64,000 bases of DNA. It comes from Sphingobacteriales bacterium (GTDB taxonomy: Bacteria > Bacteroidota > Bacteroidia > Chitinophagales > UBA2359). Positions 44,856 through 55,121 of the stretch are shown in pieces (the first letter of the stretch is position 1; the number at the start of each line of letters is the position of its first letter). The notes below the pieces were generated by a model. The model had not been told where the DNA came from. It saw only the letters and a list, made by a program, of their open reading frames with translations, and ran no database searches. The stretch spans positions 3,348,001-3,412,000 of the forward strand of contig CP064999.1 in NCBI GenBank assembly GCA_016700115.1, read 5' to 3'. The position numbers and the translations under genes were made by a program.

Positions 44856-47800
44856 ATGCACTTGAAATTATACAAGAACTTTAGCAATCAATCTGTAACC
44901 ATATTCGTAATATTGTTTTTTTTATCACAATTAAGTGAAGCACAACCTACCCAACTGAATGACGGGAGGATTAGACTTCGGGTTTGGCTACACAAAGTTT
45001 GGACAAATGCGAATTGTGATGATCTTGGAGGGCAGGAATATGTTTACAGGGGTATCAGAGTTCGTCCAACTACCGACATTACGGGAATTGGGTGGTCGCC
45101 TTCAGGAGTAAATGTAAGAGCAGATGGAGAAGAAAACAGATGGTGGAGCAGAACACAATGGGCAGGATTACAATTGCCTGCTGGAAGTTCTACTTGGCCA
45201 ATGACTCAGGATGCAAATGGGGTGATGTTGTTGGATGTAACTTATTCAAGTACAAGTGCTCCGACTACTTTTGACTGGTCAGTTGCAGAAATGTGGGAAG
45301 ATGATGATACGAACTGTATTTGGCCATGCGACGGAGGAACAAGCAACTGGACTTATAATCCTTCTTTTTGTTGCGGATTATTGGGAGATGATAACTATGT
45401 GGGTTATATTCAATCTTCGGTAGTAAACCCTTTCAGAGGCGGCCCGAACGGACAAGTTCATTATGTTCAGTCCGATGTTTTGGGAGGTGGTGAACAACAA
45501 AGTTACTCAATTCTGTTTGCATTTCAATGGGATTGGGTAGATCCGCTGCCTTCTTTGCCAACTTTGTCAACCAATCAATCAAGCGGCGGAATTGAATATC
45601 AGGACGGGCCATTGACTTTGGAAGTTCAACTCATGGGTGTCTGGAGTGATAGCGATTACGATTGGGGTATTAACTGCGTTTTTGGAGTTGCCGATAATGA
45701 AGATTTAAGGGTCAGATGGCGTTCAAGAGATAATCTGGCCGGGTTTGTTGGTGGGTCAACCTGTATCAATTCATTGTCTCAACCCTATCCACAATGGAAT
45801 ACCGGCAATCCGATTACTTCTTTACTGACCCGGAACTATACCGCATTACAAACTAATTTTAAAGAATTCGAAATAGAGTTTGAATTATGGGAGGAAGATT
45901 GCAACGGAGACTGTACTTATGATGCTTCCGGTTGTTTGTTTGGATTAGGAAATGACGACAACTATTATTACGGTACAACCGGTTTGGTAAACTGGCGAAA
46001 TAGTATTCCAACCCTGCAAGGTCAGGCTAATATCTGGAATTATTTAGATTTTCCATTGAGAGCAGGATCTACTTCTTACAACAACTGGAGTGCATGGATA
46101 AGATATCGTTGGGTACAGGCTGCCCCAACTGTTACCATTGTCGCACCAAAAGACCGTACTTTGTGTATAGGAACAGCCACCACGCTCTCGGTCAATGCAA
46201 CCAATGCGACATTTTACCAATGGCAGGTAACCGACGTAACCGGCGATGACGATGGTGATGGAAATGGATTTGTGGGATGCCCAACTAATGCAACATGGAC
46301 AGATATTGCCGGCGCTTACTGGAAAGATTATACACCACCGCAAACAGCCGGAACTCGTTTGTATCGTTGTGTTATCAGCAATCGTACTGGTTCGGGAAGT
46401 TATACGACTTCAGGACCTCGCCTTAATACTGTATATTCCGATTGTTTCAGGGTTACTTATTTCCCTTATGCCCCTTCGATTATCAGTAATGCATGTGGTT
46501 CAAGTATTGTAGGCGGAGTTGCATATAGTTTTACTTTTCCTATTGTACCAGCAATTGGCGCAGTAGCTAATGCTTCTTCATACACATGGTCGGTTTCTCC
46601 ATCAGCCGGTGTAACCATTTCAAACCCTACAGGCACAACTACGAATATCACATTCCCGCCTCCAAGCGGAACTCAATCTTATACCGTCTATTTAACGGTA
46701 GGAGATATTTGTCCGGCAGTAAATTCTTTTAGTACTTGTACTGTAACTGCTACTTCGGACTATTGTGGTTTTGTTTATGTAGCAACAACAGGAAGTGACG
46801 TAAACATCGGCTCTCCAACTGCACCGGTTGCTACAATTGCACAAGGATTAACAATTGCTGCAAATTCCGGAGGCACCAGAAATCATATCCGTGTTTTGGA
46901 GGGAAGTTATTCTTCTACAACAGTATTAAATTTATCGAATAACATTACCGTTGAAGGTGATTTCAGAAATGTGGCAGGAGAATGGGTAAAAAACAGTTCA
47001 GCACTGACTTCTATAATTTGTACAGGGATTGAGTTTTACACACAAACGGGGAGTAACGATGTAGAACACAGAATGGGGTTTAAAGCAAATGGTGTTTCTG
47101 GATGGACATTACAGGATCTCAATATTACTACTTCAAATGTTACCGGCCAAACTCCAAGCGGAAGAGGTCGCTCAAATTATGCTGTTTGGATAAATAATTC
47201 TAGTAATTATGATATTGTCAGGTGTAGCATCGTTTCGGGAGCAGCAAGTGCAGGTTTAAGCGGTTCTAACGGATCAAATGGAGTAGCGGGCGGTGCAGGA
47301 GGCAACGGATCTGCGGGTCATGAAGATAATGAAACATGGAATTTGCCGGGTGGAGCAAGCGGAACTTCACCTTGTGGCTGTACAGGGGGACAGGGTGGTC
47401 ACAACTCGTATAATCTTGCTTATGCTACTAACGGAAGCACTGGTGCTTGTTCAGGTGGAACAGGAGGGGGGGCAGGAGGAGATAATTGTTGTTATACTTC
47501 TATTTTTGGCAACCCTTTATGTTGTAGCAATCCGGGAAATGGAGGTGCAGGAGGAGTAGGACTTGCAGGTGCAGCAGGTACTGCCGGTGCAGCAGGTGCT
47601 GCAGGTGCTCATTCAGGTGGCTATTATGTTCCTGGTTCACAAGGCGGAAACGGCACAAATGGAAGCTGTGGGCGAGGTGGCGGTGGCGGTGGCGGTGGTG
47701 GAGCAGAGTACGGGGGCTTATGTAATGAAGGTTCAGGAAGCAGCGGTGGCGGTGGCGGTGGCGGTGGAAGTGCAGGTGCCGGTGGAACAGGAGGTTCAGG

Positions 47801-50800
47801 AGGAGGGGGATCATTTGGTTTATATAGAACCAATTCTTCTGCAGGAGCAAATTTATTAAATTCCAATATTGTTTCAGGTACAGCAGGAAATGGCGGAAGT
47901 GGAGGATCTGGTGGAACAGGCGGAGCAGGCGGATCCGGTGGTATAGGAGGGAATGCAGGCAACTGTAATGTGGGTAATGGCGGTAATGGCGGTAATGGTG
48001 GAACAGGCGGAGCAGGTGGAGCAGGTGGAGCCGGACAAGCAGGTATAAGTAATGCTGTTTCAACAAATGGTGCCGGTTCTACTTTAACTTCTACTATCCC
48101 CTCTGCTGAAATTACAGCTACTTATAATGAAGGTTGTACCAACTCCATGATTACGCTTACCACTCCTTCTACTGCTGTCGCATTTACCTCATTTGATACT
48201 GGAGGCACAATTGTCAATAATATCACTTCTTCTACTTCAACATATACAACTTCTTCAGATCCATTAGCAATATATTACACTTCAACCGGGAAAAAAGATC
48301 TGGTGATTAATGCCAATACATATTATGACTTTATTCATATCATTACCCCCCGTACTTTACCAACTATTGATGGTTTAGTCGCAACAGTATGTGTGGGTCA
48401 AAACAATGTTACTTTAGCCTCTACCCCTAATAGCCCATCTCTTGCCACAGCTTTTGAGTGGACTATTCAACAAACTCCGGTTACGGGAACTGCCATTCCA
48501 TCGCCGGTTTATACTTCCAGCGTTGAAGATCCTGGAGCTATTACCCTTCCCAATAATACGAATTGTCCGATTACTTATCAAATCAAATATCGTGTATATG
48601 ACGACTGTTGCGGTTGGTCAATTTATGTGTATGGTTCTGTAACCGTTCAGCCTGAAATCAGCAACAATATCATAACTGCTCCTGCGGTAGTTAATTTTTG
48701 TTCAACCGGTGATCCTGCTAATATTGTTGGATCTTTGCCTTTGGGCGGATCCTGCGCATATACTTATCAATGGCAACAAAGTTTTAACGGCGAGGCATTT
48801 ACAAATATAAGCGGTGGTACCGGACAAAGTTATGACCCTTCTACGTTAGTTACTGCGGGGACTTATCAGTTTATCAGGATAGTAACTTCAGGCGTTTGTC
48901 CTTCAGATACCAGTAATGTGGTAACATTAACCGTTTTGACACCGCCAACAGTTACAATTACACCAAATCCTGCCACTGTTTGTGCCGGTCTTACTTTGCA
49001 AATACAAGGAAATCCCATTCCCGGTTCTAACTCTATTACAAATCAGGTTTGGACGGGTAACGGTGCTGCTTTCTTAAACAATACCACAATTACAAACCCT
49101 GTTTTTAATGCAGGGGCATTGATTGGAGGAACATATACTTTAACATTTACTGTAACAGACGCAGCAGGATGTATAGCCGTCAGCGGAACAACTGTAACAG
49201 TAGCACCACTTCCTGTCATCACCAATTCTCCACCTACTATAAATATTTGTTCAGGAGAATGGGCTTCTTATGTTCCTATCAGCAATATAGGCTCACCACC
49301 TACCGTATTTTTTTACAGTTCGACGGTTACTTTAGGAACTATTAGCGGAAATACGTTGAATAGTACCGGTAATATTTCGGATTTATTGACCAATACAACG
49401 ACTGATCCGGCAACTGTAGTTTATACTATTTCACCCGGTACACCATCAGGATGTGCAGGTACTTCTGTTACTTTTACTGTAAATGTTTCACCTGCCCCTG
49501 CAGTACCTATTGCTGCTGTTGACCGGAATAATTTCTGTGCGGATGATCCGGGAAATATTGCACTCTCTGCATCCGGAGGTGCGGGAACAATATTGCAATG
49601 GTTTACCGGAAGTTGTGGTGGTACTTCAATTGGAACAGGGAATCCATTAACTATTGCCTCACCCACAGTTACTACAACTTATTATGTGAGATATTCCGAT
49701 GCTTGTGGTAATTTATCGGGATGTGATGCGGTTGTAGTAAATGTCAATCCATTACCAACTGCCAACATTACACCTAATCCTGCGACAGTCTGTTCAGGTG
49801 CTTCTTTAGCTCTGAATGGAAATCCCAGTGGAGGATCAGGTACATTTTCAAATCATAATTGGTCGGGCAGCGGCGTTGCATTTTTAAGTGCCACCAATAT
49901 TCAGAACCCCTCCTTTAATGCACCAACGGTTGGAGTTCAAACTACTTATATTGTAACTTATTCAGTTACAGATAATTTAGGTTGTCAGTCGGTACCAGTT
50001 AACAGAACGATTACCGTAAACCCGAGTGATGTGGCTTCAGTTGCCAATATACAGGCTTGTCAGGATGGAAATACTTATATGCCTGTAATAACCGGAATAT
50101 CAGGAGGCACTTTTTCACAACCCTTTGGGCTAAGCATAAATGCCACAACCGGTGCTATAAATGCTAATGCTTCAAGCTTAGGGAACTATACAGTTGTATA
50201 TAATACTTTAGGAGCTCCGTTATCTGTTTGCCCCATTTCTACTACTTTTTCAGTTACGATAGCACAACCTGATTTAGCTATTATAGACCCGTTGGAAATG
50301 TGTCAGGATGGCGGTATCTATATTCCTAATATCTCATTTGGACTTACAGGAGGTACTTATACAGGCTTTACTCCTGCTGGGTTAAGCATGAATTTGTCAA
50401 CCGGTGAAATATTTCCAAATTCAAGTATTCCCGGATTTTATGTTGTTACATATAATACAGGGTCTGATCCTTCATCTGTTTGTGCTACTAATGTAAATTT
50501 TGATGTGATAGTTAATAGTGAAGATCAGGCTAGTATCTCAAATGCAAATATTTGTCAAAGTGCCGGTAATTTTACTCCGACAGTTGTAGGAACACAGGGA
50601 GGAACATTTTCTTCAGCCCCGGGAGGATTGAGTATTAATTCTTTTACAGGGGTAATTAACCCTGCATCAAGTTTTCCGGGCACTTACACCGTTTCATATA
50701 ACACTGCTCCTACAGGATCTTTATGTCCTACTATCACAACTTTTCAGGTTGTCATTTCAACAGCCCCTACTACTCCTGGTATAATTTCAGGGTTAAGCCC

Positions 50801-53800
50801 CATTTGTCCTGGTACCACCACAACTTATAGCATCGCTCCTGTTGCAGGTGCAACTTCATATACATGGACTGTACCTGTTGGTGCTACGATAAATTCCGGG
50901 CAGGGTACAACAAGTATAAGTGTAACCTGGGGGGCTAACCCCGGAACCATTTCAGTCTTCGCATCAAACAACTGCGGTAACAGTGCAACACGAACACTTA
51001 ATGTTGCCGGGGATACTCAAAATCCGACAATCACTTGTCCGGCGAATATTAGTGTTCAGGCTGATGCTGATTGTTCCATCCCAATGCCAAACCTGACTTT
51101 CGTAAATAATACAGTGATAGCAAACTCTGTTACAGAATTTTCTGGTGTTCAAGGCTCAAATAATTGGTATTATGGAGAGTATTTTGCTTTTTCAAGTTGT
51201 GATTTTACTCAACTGCCAACATGGAATGGAGGGTTAAGTCAATGGCAAAACTCACAACCTTTTAATACTCCATATTTAAATGCAAATAGCGGCCATCCCG
51301 GAGTAACTGACTATAAGTGGGCTGTAAGACGATGGATTAGTGAATTCACAGGCAATGTAAACATCGCTTTACAATTTCAGGATTTAGATACAGGATGTGG
51401 TAACGGAGCACATATCCGAGTGTTTGTAAATGGAGTAGAAATATGGCAATACTTCAATGTGCCTTCAGTTTCAACTCCTTGGACACTTACCAATGTTTTT
51501 CTTAACACTGGTGATGCAGTTGATTTTGTTGTTGATCCTAATGGAACAGATGCCGGTTGTGATGCTACTTTGTTAACAGCTATTATAACTACTAACAGCG
51601 GATTGATTGCAACCGACAATTGTAATGTTGTAACAGTTACTCAAAACATCGCAGTAGGAACTCCCTTAACTGTTGGTAATCATATTATCACTTTAACAGC
51701 AACAGACGGAGGGGGAAGGACTGCAACTTGTAATGTAACATATAGTATAACATCTCCAACAAATGCAACATGGTCGCTTCCCTCACCTCTTTGTAACACG
51801 GCTTCTTCTATAACCTTAACCCCTGTTCAACAACAGGTCAGTTATTATTGTAGCAACTTAATTGGTGTTTGGTCCGGAACAGGAATAACAAACAATGGCA
51901 ATGGAACAGCTTCTTTTAATCCTTTCGGGCTATCCGGCAATATTCCTGTTACTTATACAATAGGAACGGGTGCTTGTCTCGTATCATCCACACAAAATAT
52001 TGTAGTAAATCCTCCTCCTACTGTATCAGTTAATGGATTATTGGCAATATGTTCAGGCAGCAGTTCTACATTAACGGCATCCGGAGGTAGTACCTATTTA
52101 TGGAGTACAGGACAAACAGGTTCTTCCATTGTTGTAACACCTGTAAGTACTACCACTTACACAGTTACGGCTACTGCAAGTAATGGATGTACAGGTACGG
52201 CAAATGCTACAGTTACAGCAAATCCTTGTAGTAATTGTACAATGTCAAATCCAATAGTTACCACAACTTGCAGTTCTCCTTATTGTAATGGCGGTCCAAC
52301 CGGAGATTATTTTTTGCTGGTAACCTTCGATAACAGTGGAGGAAGCGCAAGCGGTGTGGATATCTATGTGGGAGGTGTGTTAATGGCTGACAATGTACCC
52401 TATGATATATCAGGAACTACTACAGTATGTATAAACAATGCGTCCTTTATTTCAAATGGGCAAACTAACCTTCAGGTAGTTGTAACAGATGCTTCCTTGG
52501 CTGCTCCAACACCACTCACTAATTTAAATTCTTCTTGTAATGGATGTATGTCCACATCGTCCGGTTTAATAATCAATGAATTGTCAAACGGACCCTCAGG
52601 TAATCAGGAATGGTTTGAATTATTGGTTGTGGGTAATGGTTCTTTAAATGTAAATGGTTGGGTAATCAACGACAATAATGGAATAGGTTATAACGGGGGT
52701 AATATTAGTGCCGGTTATATGTTTTTTAATTTAGGAGCAAATCCAAGTTGCAATGTTTTAACAGCTATACCGGCCGGCTCTTTAATTGTCATATACAATG
52801 GAGATTCTGGAAATAAGGATATTCTGATTCCGGCTGATGACCCTTATGACAGTAATGGGGATGGGGTTTATATTTTACCAAACAATCACTTATGTATGAG
52901 CTATTGCAATAATGAAGTAATTCCTTGTGCATCTCCGGGAACACCACCTGCCTATCCGACTTATATGGGATTACAAAACTCAAATGATGCAGGACAGACA
53001 TTATCACCGACCGGAACATTTTTTCATGGAATTAGTTACGGTACAGTTGGTAATGTAAGTGCACCTACAGGTGATGTTCATTTTACGACCGCTTCAAATA
53101 CTTACCAATATGGTTGTGGAAGTTATAGCACACTTTCAAACTTTACCGGAGTTGCTGCAGGCTCAAGATCACCCGGATCAGCCAACAATGCTAACAATCT
53201 GGCTTTAATCAATTTTTTAAAGTCAAACAATATATGTTATATCTGCTCATCATTTAATGAACCTGCATCTGCTTTGAGTATAAGCGGAACAGTCACTGCT
53301 AATAATAATTGTTTTGGATTTGCTAATGGAAGCATAGATTTATCCGCATCCGGTGGAACTTCACCATATTCTTATAACTGGTCTAATGGTGCAACTACTC
53401 AGGATATTAACAATCTTGTTGCAGGAACTTATTTTGTTACTGTAACTGATGCTCAAAGTTGCACATCAATTTTAAATTTGAATGTTACTCAGCCGGATCA
53501 GCTTATTGCTACTGCAACTCCTACAAATCCAACTTGTAGTTCCAGTACGGGAAGTATTTCAGTTTCTACTGTTGGTGGGACCGGTGTAATTAGTTATGAT
53601 TGGGGAGCACAAGCAGGTGCAGGCTCTAACCCAAGAACGGGATTGCCTTCTGGAACATATACAGTAACAGTTACCGATGCAAACAATTGCACTACAACGA
53701 CTAATGCAACTATAACTCTGTCGGGAGCTGCGATGTCATTATCTACTAGTGTAACTAATGTTTCCTGTTTTGGAGGCACAAACGGAGCAATCAACCTGAC

Positions 53801-55121
53801 AGTTACCGGCGGCACCTCACCCTACACGTATAACTGGGGTGGAGGAGAAACGACAGAAGACCTTACGGGTTTGAGTACAGGAACCTTCAATGTAACTGTA
53901 ACTGATGCGAACAGTTGTACGTCGACGATAAGTGCGACGGTAAATCAGCCTGCAGCTGCGATGTCATTATCTACAATTGTGACCGATGTTTCCTGTTTTG
54001 GAGGCACAAACGGAGCGATCAACCTGACAGTTACCGGTGGCACCTCACCCTACACGTATAACTGGGGTGGAGGAGAAACGACAGAAGACCTGACGGGTTT
54101 GAGTACAGGAACCTTCAATGTAACTGTAACTGATGCGAACAGTTGTACGTCGACGATAAGTGCGACGGTAAATCAGCCTGCAGCTGCGATGTCATTATCT
54201 ACAATTGTGACCGATGTTTCCTGTTTTGGAGGCACAAACGGAGCGATCAACCTGACAGTTACCGGTGGCACCTCACCCTACACGTATAACTGGGGTGGAG
54301 GAGAAACGACAGAAGACCTGACGGGTTTAAGTACAGGAACCTACAATGTAACTGTAACTGATGCGAACAGTTGTATGGCGACGACAAGTGCGACGGTAAA
54401 TCAGCCTGCAGCTGCGATGTCATTATCTACAATTGTGACCGATGTTTCCTGTTTTGGAGGCACAAACGGAGCGATAAACCTGACAGTTACCGGAGGCACC
54501 TCACCCTATACCTATAACTGGGGCGGAGGGGTAACGACAGAAGACCTGACGGGTTTAAGCACAGGAACCTACAATGTAACCGTAACTGATGCGAACAGTT
54601 GTACGGCGACGACGAGTGCGACGGTAAATCAGCCTGCAGCTGCGATGTCATTATCTACAATTGTGACCGATGTTTCCTGTTTTGGAGGCACAAACGGAGC
54701 AATCAACCTGACAGTTACCGGCGGCACCTCACCCTACACGTATAACTGGGGTGGAGGGGTAACGACAGAAGATCTGACGGGCTTAAGCACAGGAACCTAC
54801 AATGTAACCGTAACTGATGCAAACAGTTGTACGACGACGACGAGTGCGACGGTAAATCAGCCTGCAGCTGCGATGTCATTATCTACTAGTGTAACTAATG
54901 TTTCCTGTTTTGGAGGCACAAACGGAGCGATAAACCTTACTGTTACCGGAGGCACCACACCCTACACGTATAACTGGGGCGGAGGGGTAACGACGGAAGA
55001 CCTGACAGGCTTAAGCACAGGAACCTACAATGTAACCGTAACTGATGCGAACGGTTGTACGGCGACGACGAGTGCGACGGTAAATCAGCCTGCAGTTGCG
55101 ATGTCATTATCTACAGTGTAA
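44856..55121 (+). CDS. Giant SprB-repeat surface protein, first part up to the first frameshift
   Basis: About 3420 residues from the ATG at 44856 (a TTG lies 9 bases upstream). Order: signal peptide 1-30; two copies of an unfamiliar Trp/Asp-rich domain (about 34-228 and 245-420); Ig-like module; parallel beta-helix-like segment (about 636-798); glycine-rich block (802-1065); several PKD/Ig-like modules; an HYR domain (from about 2055) interrupted by an insert of about 164 residues; lamin-tail-like domain (GLIINELSNGPSGNQEWFELLV, in part, about 2569-2788); two divergent SprB repeats, then homogeneous SprB repeats (SCFGGTNGAINL). SprB of Flavobacterium is a mobile gliding adhesin exported by T9SS. 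A one-base deletion at about 55114 brings a stop at 55121; the repeat frame continues beyond. Confidence 0.88.
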   Translation: MHLKLYKNFSNQSVTIFVILFFLSQLSEAQPTQLNDGRIRLRVWLHKVWTNANCDDLGGQEYVYRGIRVRPTTDITGIGWSPSGVNVRADGEENRWWSRTQWAGLQLPAGSSTWPMTQDANGVMLLDVTYSSTSAPTTFDWSVAEMWEDDDTNCIWPCDGGTSNWTYNPSFCCGLLGDDNYVGYIQSSVVNPFRGGPNGQVHYVQSDVLGGGEQQSYSILFAFQWDWVDPLPSLPTLSTNQSSGGIEYQDGPLTLEVQLMGVWSDSDYDWGINCVFGVADNEDLRVRWRSRDNLAGFVGGSTCINSLSQPYPQWNTGNPITSLLTRNYTALQTNFKEFEIEFELWEEDCNGDCTYDASGCLFGLGNDDNYYYGTTGLVNWRNSIPTLQGQANIWNYLDFPLRAGSTSYNNWSAWIRYRWVQAAPTVTIVAPKDRTLCIGTATTLSVNATNATFYQWQVTDVTGDDDGDGNGFVGCPTNATWTDIAGAYWKDYTPPQTAGTRLYRCVISNRTGSGSYTTSGPRLNTVYSDCFRVTYFPYAPSIISNACGSSIVGGVAYSFTFPIVPAIGAVANASSYTWSVSPSAGVTISNPTGTTTNITFPPPSGTQSYTVYLTVGDICPAVNSFSTCTVTATSDYCGFVYVATTGSDVNIGSPTAPVATIAQGLTIAANSGGTRNHIRVLEGSYSSTTVLNLSNNITVEGDFRNVAGEWVKNSSALTSIICTGIEFYTQTGSNDVEHRMGFKANGVSGWTLQDLNITTSNVTGQTPSGRGRSNYAVWINNSSNYDIVRCSIVSGAASAGLSGSNGSNGVAGGAGGNGSAGHEDNETWNLPGGASGTSPCGCTGGQGGHNSYNLAYATNGSTGACSGGTGGGAGGDNCCYTSIFGNPLCCSNPGNGGAGGVGLAGAAGTAGAAGAAGAHSGGYYVPGSQGGNGTNGSCGRGGGGGGGGGAEYGGLCNEGSGSSGGGGGGGGSAGAGGTGGSGGGGSFGLYRTNSSAGANLLNSNIVSGTAGNGGSGGSGGTGGAGGSGGIGGNAGNCNVGNGGNGGNGGTGGAGGAGGAGQAGISNAVSTNGAGSTLTSTIPSAEITATYNEGCTNSMITLTTPSTAVAFTSFDTGGTIVNNITSSTSTYTTSSDPLAIYYTSTGKKDLVINANTYYDFIHIITPRTLPTIDGLVATVCVGQNNVTLASTPNSPSLATAFEWTIQQTPVTGTAIPSPVYTSSVEDPGAITLPNNTNCPITYQIKYRVYDDCCGWSIYVYGSVTVQPEISNNIITAPAVVNFCSTGDPANIVGSLPLGGSCAYTYQWQQSFNGEAFTNISGGTGQSYDPSTLVTAGTYQFIRIVTSGVCPSDTSNVVTLTVLTPPTVTITPNPATVCAGLTLQIQGNPIPGSNSITNQVWTGNGAAFLNNTTITNPVFNAGALIGGTYTLTFTVTDAAGCIAVSGTTVTVAPLPVITNSPPTINICSGEWASYVPISNIGSPPTVFFYSSTVTLGTISGNTLNSTGNISDLLTNTTTDPATVVYTISPGTPSGCAGTSVTFTVNVSPAPAVPIAAVDRNNFCADDPGNIALSASGGAGTILQWFTGSCGGTSIGTGNPLTIASPTVTTTYYVRYSDACGNLSGCDAVVVNVNPLPTANITPNPATVCSGASLALNGNPSGGSGTFSNHNWSGSGVAFLSATNIQNPSFNAPTVGVQTTYIVTYSVTDNLGCQSVPVNRTITVNPSDVASVANIQACQDGNTYMPVITGISGGTFSQPFGLSINATTGAINANASSLGNYTVVYNTLGAPLSVCPISTTFSVTIAQPDLAIIDPLEMCQDGGIYIPNISFGLTGGTYTGFTPAGLSMNLSTGEIFPNSSIPGFYVVTYNTGSDPSSVCATNVNFDVIVNSEDQASISNANICQSAGNFTPTVVGTQGGTFSSAPGGLSINSFTGVINPASSFPGTYTVSYNTAPTGSLCPTITTFQVVISTAPTTPGIISGLSPICPGTTTTYSIAPVAGATSYTWTVPVGATINSGQGTTSISVTWGANPGTISVFASNNCGNSATRTLNVAGDTQNPTITCPANISVQADADCSIPMPNLTFVNNTVIANSVTEFSGVQGSNNWYYGEYFAFSSCDFTQLPTWNGGLSQWQNSQPFNTPYLNANSGHPGVTDYKWAVRRWISEFTGNVNIALQFQDLDTGCGNGAHIRVFVNGVEIWQYFNVPSVSTPWTLTNVFLNTGDAVDFVVDPNGTDAGCDATLLTAIITTNSGLIATDNCNVVTVTQNIAVGTPLTVGNHIITLTATDGGGRTATCNVTYSITSPTNATWSLPSPLCNTASSITLTPVQQQVSYYCSNLIGVWSGTGITNNGNGTASFNPFGLSGNIPVTYTIGTGACLVSSTQNIVVNPPPTVSVNGLLAICSGSSSTLTASGGSTYLWSTGQTGSSIVVTPVSTTTYTVTATASNGCTGTANATVTANPCSNCTMSNPIVTTTCSSPYCNGGPTGDYFLLVTFDNSGGSASGVDIYVGGVLMADNVPYDISGTTTVCINNASFISNGQTNLQVVVTDASLAAPTPLTNLNSSCNGCMSTSSGLIINELSNGPSGNQEWFELLVVGNGSLNVNGWVINDNNGIGYNGGNISAGYMFFNLGANPSCNVLTAIPAGSLIVIYNGDSGNKDILIPADDPYDSNGDGVYILPNNHLCMSYCNNEVIPCASPGTPPAYPTYMGLQNSNDAGQTLSPTGTFFHGISYGTVGNVSAPTGDVHFTTASNTYQYGCGSYSTLSNFTGVAAGSRSPGSANNANNLALINFLKSNNICYICSSFNEPASALSISGTVTANNNCFGFANGSIDLSASGGTSPYSYNWSNGATTQDINNLVAGTYFVTVTDAQSCTSILNLNVTQPDQLIATATPTNPTCSSSTGSISVSTVGGTGVISYDWGAQAGAGSNPRTGLPSGTYTVTVTDANNCTTTTNATITLSGAAMSLSTSVTNVSCFGGTNGAINLTVTGGTSPYTYNWGGGETTEDLTGLSTGTFNVTVTDANSCTSTISATVNQPAAAMSLSTIVTDVSCFGGTNGAINLTVTGGTSPYTYNWGGGETTEDLTGLSTGTFNVTVTDANSCTSTISATVNQPAAAMSLSTIVTDVSCFGGTNGAINLTVTGGTSPYTYNWGGGETTEDLTGLSTGTYNVTVTDANSCMATTSATVNQPAAAMSLSTIVTDVSCFGGTNGAINLTVTGGTSPYTYNWGGGVTTEDLTGLSTGTYNVTVTDANSCTATTSATVNQPAAAMSLSTIVTDVSCFGGTNGAINLTVTGGTSPYTYNWGGGVTTEDLTGLSTGTYNVTVTDANSCTTTTSATVNQPAAAMSLSTSVTNVSCFGGTNGAINLTVTGGTTPYTYNWGGGVTTEDLTGLSTGTYNVTVTDANGCTATTSATVNQPAVAMSLSTV
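47260..48050 (+). repeat. Glycine-rich low-complexity block within the giant adhesin
   Basis: About 265 residues in which Gly exceeds half of positions, with runs such as GGGGGGGGG and Gly-Ala-Gly and Gly-Asn-Gly periodicities, broken by a few Cys-containing islands (SPCGCTGG, DNCCYTS, LCCSNPG). It follows a beta-helix-like segment and looks like loops expanded by simple repetition of GGN codons. Confidence 0.85.

Noticed and set aside
47500..48066. 188-codon and 112-codon minus-strand frames rich in Pro, His and Leu
   Set aside because: They are the antisense of GGN glycine codons in the glycine-rich block; composition is an artefact.
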